Notes under the pieces: generated by a model
The model's database searches: none
What the model saw: only the letters and a program-made list of their open reading frames with translations
Told to the model about the DNA's origin: nothing
Shown: positions 1 to 7,391 of the stretch, in pieces
Position numbering within the stretch: position 1 is the first letter of the stretch
Layout of the letters: each line of letters opens with the position of its first letter
Program-made: the position numbers and the translations under genes
DNA from: Butyrivibrio sp.
GTDB lineage: Bacteria; Bacillota; Clostridia; Lachnospirales; Lachnospiraceae
Length of the DNA: 64,000 nucleotides
Assembly: GCA_015056565.1 (NCBI GenBank)
Contig: SVGB01000005.1
Location: 62,001-126,000, forward strand
Direction: 5' to 3'

Positions 1-737
1 TTTCTACTCCTCTTGCATGGCTTGGAGCATACGCTTATACTCTGGAACTATACTTTGACTTCTGGGGATATTCCCTGATGGCTGGTGGAATAGGTGTTAT
101 GCTGGGTTTCCCGTTTATCGTAAACTTCGATCAGCCCTATGGAAGTGGCAGCGTATCTGAGTTTTACAGAAGATGGCATGCGACCCTTGGTTCATGGTTC
201 AGGGACTATATCTACTTCCCGCTTGGAGGCAGCAGGAAAGGGAACTTTAGGACAGTATTTAACCTGCTGGTTGTATGGCTTGTTACTGGTTTTTGGCACG
301 GGATCACTCCAAACTTCATCCTTTGGGGTGTAGTTTTGTTTGTTATAATAGTCTGCGAAAAGTACCTGGTATTTAAGGTGTTTCCTGATAAGCTTGGTAA
401 GGTTGTTGGTAAGATCAATGTTCTTGTGCTTATTCCACTGACATGGGTCATCTTTGCCATAACAGATTTTGATATGCTGGCAATGTACTTTTCAAGGCTG
501 TTCCCATTCTTTGGACAGGGAATTGTTGTAAATGACAACGACTTTTTCAAGAATATAGGGATTTACTGGATGGTCCTTTTACCAGGATTTATCCTCCTGT
601 TCCCCAAGGTATTTGAGTTCTGGGAAAACAGACGCGGTCATATTGTGTTTAACGTTATCTGGATACTGCTATTCTGGTTCTGTATCTACAGCATCTCCGG
701 GGCAGCAGGCAATCCATTTATGTATTTTAGATTCTGA
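1..737 (+). CDS. MBOAT family O-acyltransferase, C-terminal part (5' truncated by window)
   Basis: Membrane-bound O-acyltransferase of the AlgI/DltB type, which moves an acyl group (often acetyl) across the membrane onto a cell-surface polymer. The frame is open from the first bases of the window, so the N-terminus lies outside. Visible family signatures are YFDFWGYSLMAGGIG, the EFYRRWHATLGSWFRDY block followed by YFPLGG, and the GFWHG segment that carries the conserved histidine. Several hydrophobic helices follow. An SGNH-type protein starts 14 bases downstream, the usual partner in surface O-acetylation, so the two probably act together. Family assignment is strong; the acceptor polymer is unknown. 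Confidence 0.9.
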   Translation, partial: STPLAWLGAYAYTLELYFDFWGYSLMAGGIGVMLGFPFIVNFDQPYGSGSVSEFYRRWHATLGSWFRDYIYFPLGGSRKGNFRTVFNLLVVWLVTGFWHGITPNFILWGVVLFVIIVCEKYLVFKVFPDKLGKVVGKINVLVLIPLTWVIFAITDFDMLAMYFSRLFPFFGQGIVVNDNDFFKNIGIYWMVLLPGFILLFPKVFEFWENRRGHIVFNVIWILLFWFCIYSISGAAGNPFMYFRF

Positions 738-751
738 AACGGTAGTGTGTT

Positions 752-1771
752 ATGAAGTTTTTGAAGGAGTGCCCAATTTTAATAGGTATTGCGCTGATAG
801 CTGTGATCCTCACTGTTATCTCTTTTGCCTGCCAGGGCTCTGTCTATTCTGATTATGCAGAGGAGTCGGACCCAGCCAAGGTTCCTGCCCTTGCTCTTGT
901 ATTTAAGGCAGCCAGGGATGAAGTGTTCCCCTGGAGTGGCAGTGCTGGAGCACAGGTGGCAACAGGTGAAGTCCAGGGAGAGGCAGATGGGGCCGGAGCA
1001 GAAGGCGAAGGCAGCAGTGCCACAGAGGCTGACGTAGAAGGTCAGGAAGGATCTGCGCCAGATGGCAGTGATCAGAGCGCATCTTGGCTCTATGGAGATG
1101 TAGACGCAGCCATTTCAGGAAATGACATATCAGGCAATGCTGTATCAGGTGATGACGCAGAGCCTGAAACCTACGAGTTTACTGAGGTTGATGAAGACTA
1201 CTTTACAGATGCCCTGTTTATCGGTGATTCCAGGACAGTGGGGCTTTCTGAGTACTGCGAGCCATTAGATGAGAGAGCAACATTCTATTCCAAGGTATCC
1301 CTCACCATCTATACGGTGATGGATAAGGAGTTCGTTAAGACTGATGAAGGTAAGATCAGCGTGGATGCTGCACTTAGAGAGAATCAGTTCAGCAAGATAT
1401 ACATAATGCTCGGACTTAATGAGATTGGAACCGGAGATACAGAGTATTTCTTCAATGCCTACAAAGAAGTGATCGACAGGATTATGGAGCTGCAGCCGGA
1501 TGCCATTATCTACATTCAGAGTATCATGCATGTAACGGCGGAAAAGGCACATGGCGATAAGAACTTCAACAACGAGAAGATCAATGCCAGAAACGAGGCC
1601 ATTGCCCAACTGGCAGATCAGAAGAAGATTTTCTATATCGACATGAATGAAGCGGTGGACGACGAGGACGGTAACCTTGATAAGTCCCTTTCCTTTGACG
1701 GAGTTCACCTAAAAGCTTCCTCTTATGAGAGGTGGTATGAATTTTTACTTCATAATGCCATAGTGAGGTGA
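752..1771 (+). CDS. SGNH/GDSL-type hydrolase-like protein, membrane anchored
   Basis: 339 residues. A hydrophobic N-terminal segment (about residues 6-26) suggests a signal anchor. An acidic, Ala/Gly/Ser-rich linker follows to about residue 150. The catalytic-type domain starts with ALFIGDSRTVGL, matching block I of SGNH hydrolases (nucleophile Ser in GDSR), includes LGLNEIG (block III-like Asn), and ends with DGVHL, matching block V (Asp and His). Position directly after an MBOAT acyltransferase points to a DltD/AlgX-like role in transferring or removing acyl groups on a surface glycan. The pairing is inferred from context; the SGNH motifs are seen directly. Confidence 0.82.
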   Translation: MKFLKECPILIGIALIAVILTVISFACQGSVYSDYAEESDPAKVPALALVFKAARDEVFPWSGSAGAQVATGEVQGEADGAGAEGEGSSATEADVEGQEGSAPDGSDQSASWLYGDVDAAISGNDISGNAVSGDDAEPETYEFTEVDEDYFTDALFIGDSRTVGLSEYCEPLDERATFYSKVSLTIYTVMDKEFVKTDEGKISVDAALRENQFSKIYIMLGLNEIGTGDTEYFFNAYKEVIDRIMELQPDAIIYIQSIMHVTAEKAHGDKNFNNEKINARNEAIAQLADQKKIFYIDMNEAVDDEDGNLDKSLSFDGVHLKASSYERWYEFLLHNAIVR

Positions 1772-1775
1772 TAAA

Positions 1776-2018
1776 ATGGCTAGAGAGATGACTTTTAAGA
1801 TGGAAAGACCGGGACTCCTTCATGAGGGAGATAAGGTTACAGTTACGGAAGGTGTTCTTCCAAGTAACTATTACTACACCATCGATCCATCCCTTGCAAT
1901 GTCTGGTAACTTCCCGTTCAGGGAGAGAATGCTTGAAAGAGAGGGCGTCGTTACCAAGGTAGAGGAAAACGCAAGAGGATTCTATGTTACGGCAGTTTTC
2001 GGTGAGCAGAGCACTTGA
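1776..2018 (+). CDS. Small conserved hypothetical protein (80 aa)
   Basis: The gene begins 5 bases after the SGNH gene, and its ribosome site GAGGTGAT overlaps the end of that gene, suggesting translational coupling. The product is soluble with no signal or membrane segment. It has alternating strand-like stretches (HEGDKVTVTEGVL, EGVVTKVEENARGFYVTAVF) that look like a small beta-barrel. I do not recognise a family. It lies between the acetylation pair and ridA. Confidence 0.65.
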   Translation: MAREMTFKMERPGLLHEGDKVTVTEGVLPSNYYYTIDPSLAMSGNFPFRERMLEREGVVTKVEENARGFYVTAVFGEQST

Positions 2019-2075
2019 CGAGGTATTGTCGAGTTTAGTGCAGCATCCCATAAGGAGAAACAAGGAGGATTAAAA

Positions 2076-2450
2076 ATGGAGTACATTCACACAGACAAGG
2101 CACCACAGGCAATCGGACCATATTCACAGGCTATCAAGGCAGGAGATTTCCTCTATGCTTCAGGACAGATCCCTATCAACCCTGAGGATGGCGAGATTGA
2201 GGCTACAACAATAGCTGATCAGGCTGACAGAGTCTGCAGAAATATTGGAGAGATCCTCCACGCAGCAGGAACAGATTTTGACCATGTAGTAAAGACAACC
2301 TGTTTCCTCGATGAGATGAGCGATTTTGCTGCATTCAATGCAGTTTATGAGAAATACTTTACAAGCAAGCCGGCACGTAGCTGCGTGGCAGTTCAGCAGC
2401 TTCCAAGAAATGTCCTTTGCGAAGTAGAGGTTATTGCATACCTCAAGTAA
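2076..2450 (+). CDS. ridA: RidA family enamine/imine deaminase
   Basis: 124 residues, the normal family length. RidA hydrolyses reactive enamine/imine intermediates such as 2-aminoacrylate from PLP-dependent dehydratases, protecting PLP enzymes in the cytoplasm. Signatures: AIGPYSQAIKAG near the N-terminus, FLYASGQIP, and the C-terminal PARSCVAVQQLP followed by EVEVIAY, where the Arg of PARSCV is the conserved carboxylate-binding residue. A strong AAGGAGGA ribosome site precedes the ATG. It is probably in the same transcript as the upstream small gene, but no functional link to it is evident. Confidence 0.95.
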   Translation: MEYIHTDKAPQAIGPYSQAIKAGDFLYASGQIPINPEDGEIEATTIADQADRVCRNIGEILHAAGTDFDHVVKTTCFLDEMSDFAAFNAVYEKYFTSKPARSCVAVQQLPRNVLCEVEVIAYLK

Positions 2451-2496
2451 TATGTAGGCCTATAGCCTATTGGATATTTAACTTGGGGGGTATTAC

Positions 2497-3549
2497 ATGA
2501 AAAAAGTTTTAGCTATTCTGGTGGCCGGATTTGCCTGCCTGTCCATGGCAGGATGCGGGTCACTTGCAGGAAGGCACAACATAGATTCTGGCTTTAGCTA
2601 TATAGACAGCCACGAATATCAGAATGCCCTGGAGAGCTTTGACGCTGCTCTTGAAAATGGGGAAGATCAGTGCCTTATACACAGAGGCAAGGGAATAGCC
2701 CTCCTTCGCTCCGGGGAATATGGACAGGCGGCGGATGAGCTTCTTTTGTCCCTCTCATGCGATGAGGGCATAGTTGATGACATGGACTTTGACACCAACT
2801 ATTATCTGGCAGAGGCTTACCTTGGGCTTTCTGAGTATAACAAGGCAAAAGAGGTATATGACGCAATACTGGCCCTTCGCAGCAAGGACAGTAATGCTTA
2901 TTATCTTCGCGGTATTGCAGAGCTTGCTTCTGGGAACCACGACGGAGGCTATTCTGATTTCACCAAGGCTATAGCACTTAATGCCAGGGATTATTCCATG
3001 ATCATCATGATATACAAGGCTCTAGATGAGTATGGCTACAGCGACGAGGCCACAGGCATACTTCAGACAGCGATGTCTGGTGGCAGTGATTTTATGACTA
3101 ATTTTGAGAAAGGTCAGATCTCTTTTTACCTGGGTAATAACGCTGAGGCCCAGAGCTATCTTGAGGCTGCCAGGAATGAGAGAGATCAGGAAAAAGAGCC
3201 GGTTGTTATCATGCTGGGACAGACAGGAGAAAAGCAGGGGGACTACAACTACGCTATCAGTGTTTACAGAAACTATCTGTCAGAGAATCCAGACAGCGCT
3301 CTTGTATATAACCAGCTTGGAATGTGTCAGATAAGACAGGGGGATTATCAGTCGGCTGTTTCATCCTTTGAGTCGGGAATTGCACTGGACAATAAGGAGA
3401 TGAATCAGGCACTTATGCTCAATCAGATAACTGCCTATGAGTACATGGGGGAGTTTCAGGTGGCAGCAGGAATGATGGAGGATTATCTTGCAACTTATCC
3501 GGAGGATAAGGATGCTATAAGGGAGAATATCTTCCTATCCACAAGATAG
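2497..3549 (+). CDS. TPR-repeat lipoprotein
   Basis: 350 residues. The N-terminus is a lipoprotein signal with lipobox SMAGC (Cys at residue 20). The rest is a run of tetratricopeptide-like repeats, for example YQNALESFDAALENGEDQ, YNKAKEVYDAILALRSKDSNAYY and YQSAVSSFESGIALDNKEM. Such proteins are surface-anchored scaffolds for protein-protein contacts; no enzymatic domain is visible. It lies between ridA and a short-chain dehydrogenase in the same direction, without an obvious functional tie. Confidence 0.85.
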   Translation: MKKVLAILVAGFACLSMAGCGSLAGRHNIDSGFSYIDSHEYQNALESFDAALENGEDQCLIHRGKGIALLRSGEYGQAADELLLSLSCDEGIVDDMDFDTNYYLAEAYLGLSEYNKAKEVYDAILALRSKDSNAYYLRGIAELASGNHDGGYSDFTKAIALNARDYSMIIMIYKALDEYGYSDEATGILQTAMSGGSDFMTNFEKGQISFYLGNNAEAQSYLEAARNERDQEKEPVVIMLGQTGEKQGDYNYAISVYRNYLSENPDSALVYNQLGMCQIRQGDYQSAVSSFESGIALDNKEMNQALMLNQITAYEYMGEFQVAAGMMEDYLATYPEDKDAIRENIFLSTR

Positions 3550-3588
3550 GGTGATAAATAAAAAACTATATAAATGGAGGGTATTTAA

Positions 3589-4344
3589 ATGGCAAAGACA
3601 GCAATTATCACTGGCGGATCCAGAGGTATTGGAGAAGCTATGGCACTCAAGCTGGGAGAACTTGGTTACAATGTAGTTATCAACTACAGAAGTGAGTCTT
3701 CCAAGGTACTTTCTGACAATCTTGCAGCTAAGATCAGTGAGCAGTATGGGGTTGAGACTCTTGTTGTAAGAGCAGATGTCAGCAAGTATGAAGACTGTGA
3801 GACATTGGTAAAAGAAGCAGTTGCTAAGTTTGGCGATAAGATCGATGTACTTGTAAACAATGCAGGTATCACCAATAACTGTAACTTTGTTGATATCACA
3901 AAAGAGAGCTACACAAACCTTATCAACACAAATCTTTTAAGTGCTCTTCACATGACACACCTTGTACTTCCTTACATGGTCAATCATGCATCAAAGGATG
4001 AGCAGTGCTCGATCGTTAACACATCATCCATCGGAGGACTTATTGGTGTTATAAATCAGGCTGATTACTGCGCTTCCAAGGCTGGTCTTATCGGCTTTAC
4101 AAGAGCCATCGCTCTTGAGTTTGCTGCCAAGGGAATCCGCTGCAACGCTATCGCACCTGGCATGATCATGACAGACATGCTTCGCGGCGTTAACCAGGAT
4201 GAGCTCAAGGCTCTTGCAGCTACTATCCCTCAGGGCTTCATTGGCGACACATCAGCTATCGCCGGCGCTCTTGGATACATTCTTACAGCTTCATACCTCA
4301 CCGGACAGGTTATTTCACCTAACGGCGGTATTGTTCAGCAGTAA
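3589..4344 (+). CDS. Short-chain dehydrogenase/reductase (FabG-like)
   Basis: 251 residues, classical SDR size. The N-terminal TGGSRGIG is the Rossmann dinucleotide motif, VNNAGIT the NAG motif, NTSSIGG the catalytic Ser region and YCASKAG the catalytic YxxxK. The C-terminal YLTGQVISPNGG is typical of FabG-like enzymes. The reaction is NAD(P)H-dependent oxidoreduction; the substrate cannot be told. It is a single gene with its own AATGGAGGG ribosome site, well away from any fatty acid cluster, so a true FabG role is doubtful. Its stop codon abuts a perfect palindrome shared with the convergent tetR gene. Confidence 0.9.
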   Translation: MAKTAIITGGSRGIGEAMALKLGELGYNVVINYRSESSKVLSDNLAAKISEQYGVETLVVRADVSKYEDCETLVKEAVAKFGDKIDVLVNNAGITNNCNFVDITKESYTNLINTNLLSALHMTHLVLPYMVNHASKDEQCSIVNTSSIGGLIGVINQADYCASKAGLIGFTRAIALEFAAKGIRCNAIAPGMIMTDMLRGVNQDELKALAATIPQGFIGDTSAIAGALGYILTASYLTGQVISPNGGIVQQ

Positions 4345-4345
4345 A

Positions 4346-4419
4346 AAACAAGACACGGGGACGGTTCTAGTGACTCATTGTACACAATGAGTCACTAGAA
4401 CCGTCCCCGTGTCTTGTTT
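4346..4419. repeat. GGGGACGG-family palindrome acting as bidirectional terminator
   Basis: Perfect 36-bp arms (4346-4381 and 4384-4419) around a 2-base loop, overlapping the stop codon of the convergent tetR gene and starting 2 bases after the SDR stop. The arms contain GACACGGGGACGGTTCT, which recurs at 63420-63600 and, slightly altered, at 57745-57875. Flanking A/T runs make it a plausible two-way terminator. The shared sequence marks it as a member of a dispersed repeat family. Confidence 0.85.
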
Positions 4420-5020
4420 ATTCTTCGGTATATTGTGCGATGATCTGTCTGACAGTCTGCTCAAGATGGGGCTTTAAGTCCTTGAGGGATACCGGATCGT
4501 CATACATGATGGAGCTGTAGCCGGTTGAGCCAATGAGTTCAATGATAAGGAAGAGCATTACCTCAGGATCTTTGATCTTGCCGCCTGCATCCTTGATCAT
4601 CTGGTTATACACGGCGCCAAAGTCTATGTCGGTATCAGCCAGTGGATTGGTGAGAGCTCTTTTAAATACTGCCCAGGAAAGGTCCTTGTAGATAAATGCA
4701 AGGAGACCCTTGTTGGTAGCAAGTTCATCAAGAACATAGTTCATTATAAAAATGATCTTATCCTCAAAATCCTCAACGCCTTCTTTTTCCATGGCGTCGT
4801 AGGCCTGCATGAACAGCTGGCTGGACTTGTGGGCGATGAGTCTGTTCCTGATGTCGTATTTATCCTTGAAATAAAGATAGAAAGTGCCCTTGGCTACGCC
4901 GGCTCTTTCTACAATATCTGAGATGGAAGTCTTGTTGATACCCTTCGAGGTGAAAAGCTCAAAGGAAGTATTTAACAGATTTTCCATCTTTATTTTTTTG
5001 TTCTGATCTGCTTTTCCCAT
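4418..5020 (-). CDS. TetR family transcriptional regulator
   Basis: 200 residues. The N-terminal helix-turn-helix reads FTSKGINKTSISDIVERAGVAKGTFYLYFKDK in two adjoining parts (about residues 23-55), a standard TetR DNA-binding domain; the C-terminal helical region would bind a ligand. It is divergent from the MMPL exporter gene 237 bases away, with two TGACC-type dyads in the gap, so it is probably a repressor of that exporter and possibly of itself. The 3' end lies inside the shared palindrome. Confidence 0.92.
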   Translation of the reverse strand: MGKADQNKKIKMENLLNTSFELFTSKGINKTSISDIVERAGVAKGTFYLYFKDKYDIRNRLIAHKSSQLFMQAYDAMEKEGVEDFEDKIIFIMNYVLDELATNKGLLAFIYKDLSWAVFKRALTNPLADTDIDFGAVYNQMIKDAGGKIKDPEVMLFLIIELIGSTGYSSIMYDDPVSLKDLKPHLEQTVRQIIAQYTEE

Positions 5021-5117
5021 TTCTTTTTCCTATCCTTCAATTTAATTGTATCATACTTGTTTTAAATGCAGTAAACAAGGGTGAAAACTCGATTTCTAAA
5101 AATGTTTTCCAAAAATA

Positions 5118-5146
5118 TTGACCATTGGTCATTTATGTGATATACC
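5118..5146 (+). promoter_or_regulatory. Promoter of the MMPL exporter operon
   Basis: TTGACC (5118-5123) and TATACC (5141-5146) are separated by 17 bases, a good sigma-A arrangement about 110 bases before the MMPL start. The -35 box lies within the first TetR operator-like dyad. Confidence 0.6.
5119..5131. promoter_or_regulatory. TetR-type operator candidate 1
   Basis: TGACCATTGGTCA is a 13-base dyad with perfect 6-base arms (TGACCA/TGGTCA), a common shape for TetR-family operators. It overlaps the -35 element of the MMPL promoter, so binding would block polymerase. Confidence 0.65.
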
Positions 5147-5158
5147 ATAATAAGAAAA

Positions 5159-5171
5159 TGACCAAAAGTCA
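5159..5171. promoter_or_regulatory. TetR-type operator candidate 2
   Basis: TGACCAAAAGTCA resembles the first dyad (TGAC...GTCA arms kept, centre changed) and lies exactly 40 bases downstream, about four helical turns. It falls just past the expected transcription start, consistent with a second repressor site. Confidence 0.5.
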
Positions 5172-5257
5172 ATAATATATTTCTAATTAGCTAAGGCTAA
5201 CTGAAACAAATTATCAGAATCTCGTAAAAGACACACGGGTTCTGGAGGAGGAATGTT

Positions 5258-7378
5258 ATGAACAAGCTTTCACATTTGATTGTAAAGCTAAGATATGCGA
5301 TTTTAATTGCAGCAATCGCATTACTTGTTCCATCTGCAATTGGCTACTTCAACACAAGAGTCAATTACGATATCCTTACATATCTGCCTAAGGATATTGA
5401 GACAATGCAGGGACAGGACATACTGCTCGATCAGTTTGGAACTGGCTCTTTTGTCCTGTATGTTGCAGAGGGAATGGAAGAAAAAGATGTTTCAAAATTA
5501 AAGGAAAACATTGAAAATGTGGATCACGTGGCAAAGGTCCTCTGGTATGATTCAATCCTGGATATCAGGATCCCGATGGAGATGATACCTGATGAGGTGT
5601 ATGAAGCTTTTAACAGCGGCGATGCCACAATGATGTTTGTTATCTTTGATGACGGCACAAGTGCTGATGGCACAATGGAAGCCATCGAAGAGATCAGACG
5701 TATCTCCAATAAGCAGTGCTTCATGAGTGGCATGAGCGCCATTGTTACAGATACCAAGAACCTGGCTATGAAGGAAACACCTATATATGTTGGAATTGCA
5801 GTACTTCTTGCAGTTATAGTTCTTTCACTGACAATGGATTCCTACCTGATACCGCTGTTCTTCCTCTTGAGTATAGGAATGGCGATTGTTTATAACATGG
5901 GAACCAACGTGTTTAAAGGAGAGATCTCTTTTATCACCCAGTCCCTGAGCGCGGTACTGCAGCTTGGTGTTACCCTGGACTATTCAATCTTTTTGTGGCA
6001 CAGCTACCAGGAGGAGCTTGAGAAAAATGATGACAAGAGGGACGCCATGGCAAATGCCATTTCAGCAACCTTCCAGTCAGTAATAGGTAGCTCCATCACC
6101 ACCGTTGCAGGTTTCGTTGCTCTTTGCTTTATGAGCTTTACACTGGGCCTTGATCTTGGTGTTGTAATGGCCAAGGGTGTTATCTTTGGAGTTATCGGAT
6201 GCGTAACGATCCTGCCAAGTATGATCCTTGTGTTTGATAACCTCATTGAAAAGACCAAGCACAAACCGCTGATGCCTGAGTTTGTAAGGCTCCCTAAGTT
6301 TATATCCAAGTATTATTTAGTATTTTTTGCATTGTTCCTTGCTATTTTGGGACCAGCAATTTATGGAAACAACCACACATCTGTATATTACGACCTGACA
6401 CAGACGCTTCCGGATTCACTTGAGAGCGTACAGGGGGCCAACGAGGTTGATGAGAAGTTTGAGATGAACTCAGCTTACATGCTCCTTGTTGATAAGAACC
6501 TGGACACAGCCTCAATGACAGAGATGATAAAAGAACTTAAAGAGACAGATGGCATCATCTCAGTTCTTGGAACAGATTCGATCCTTGGTCCTTCATTCCC
6601 AAGGGAGTTCGTTCCTGAAGACCTTATGTCAGACCTTGAAAGCGATGAGTGGAAAATGGTGATGCTGACCACGGACTACAAGATAGCTTCAGATGAGATA
6701 AATGATCAGATTGCCAAGGTTGACTCCATAGTAAAGCGCTATGACCCCAAGGCTATGGTCGTAGGCGAGGCGCCTTGCACCAAGGATCTTATCAATATTA
6801 CAGATCACGACTTTAAGGTTGTTAACTTTGTTTCAATAGGGCTTGTGTTCCTGATCATCGCATTTGTACTTAAGTCAGTATCACTGCCATTTATCCTGGT
6901 TGCAGTTATTGAGTTCGCGATCTTTGTAAATATGGGACTTCCTTACTACACAGGAACTGTTATTCCATTCATTTCCTCAGTAGTTATAGGAACTATCCAG
7001 CTGGGTGCCACAGTTGACTATGCAATCCTGATGACAACAAGGTACCTGAATGAAAGAAATTCAGGCCACACCAAGAAAGAAGCTACACTGATAGCTCTTT
7101 CTACCAGCATGAAGTCGGTAATAGTCAGCGCACTTAGCTTCTTTGCAGCAACCTTCGGTGTTGGACTTATATCCAGTATCGACATGATCGGCTCTCTGTG
7201 CATGCTTATGGCAAGGGGCGCCATCATCAGTATGTTCACAGTTCTTTTGGTACTGCCTTCAATGTATATGCTCTTTGATGGCCTGATCATGAGAACAACA
7301 TTTGGAATGAAAAACGTAAAGAAGGAGAAAGATGACTATCACTTTGGTCATCTCATCCACAGACATAAAGTAGCATGA
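5258..7378 (+). CDS. MMPL/RND family transporter
   Basis: 706 residues with the two-fold RND plan: one N-terminal membrane helix, a large outside loop, five to six helices, then the same again. The paired proton-relay motifs are visible as GVTLDYSIFLWHSY (Asp241) and GATVDYAILMTTRYL (Asp587), equivalent to the DY pairs of MmpL proteins. Such proteins export lipids or hydrophobic molecules using the proton gradient. The gene starts with GGAGGAGGA and is followed 13 bases later by a heptad-repeat lipoprotein, probably its outside partner. The divergent TetR and the operator dyads imply induction by a ligand. Confidence 0.93.
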   Translation: MNKLSHLIVKLRYAILIAAIALLVPSAIGYFNTRVNYDILTYLPKDIETMQGQDILLDQFGTGSFVLYVAEGMEEKDVSKLKENIENVDHVAKVLWYDSILDIRIPMEMIPDEVYEAFNSGDATMMFVIFDDGTSADGTMEAIEEIRRISNKQCFMSGMSAIVTDTKNLAMKETPIYVGIAVLLAVIVLSLTMDSYLIPLFFLLSIGMAIVYNMGTNVFKGEISFITQSLSAVLQLGVTLDYSIFLWHSYQEELEKNDDKRDAMANAISATFQSVIGSSITTVAGFVALCFMSFTLGLDLGVVMAKGVIFGVIGCVTILPSMILVFDNLIEKTKHKPLMPEFVRLPKFISKYYLVFFALFLAILGPAIYGNNHTSVYYDLTQTLPDSLESVQGANEVDEKFEMNSAYMLLVDKNLDTASMTEMIKELKETDGIISVLGTDSILGPSFPREFVPEDLMSDLESDEWKMVMLTTDYKIASDEINDQIAKVDSIVKRYDPKAMVVGEAPCTKDLINITDHDFKVVNFVSIGLVFLIIAFVLKSVSLPFILVAVIEFAIFVNMGLPYYTGTVIPFISSVVIGTIQLGATVDYAILMTTRYLNERNSGHTKKEATLIALSTSMKSVIVSALSFFAATFGVGLISSIDMIGSLCMLMARGAIISMFTVLLVLPSMYMLFDGLIMRTTFGMKNVKKEKDDYHFGHLIHRHKVA

Positions 7379-7391
7379 GGAGGAAAAGGTT

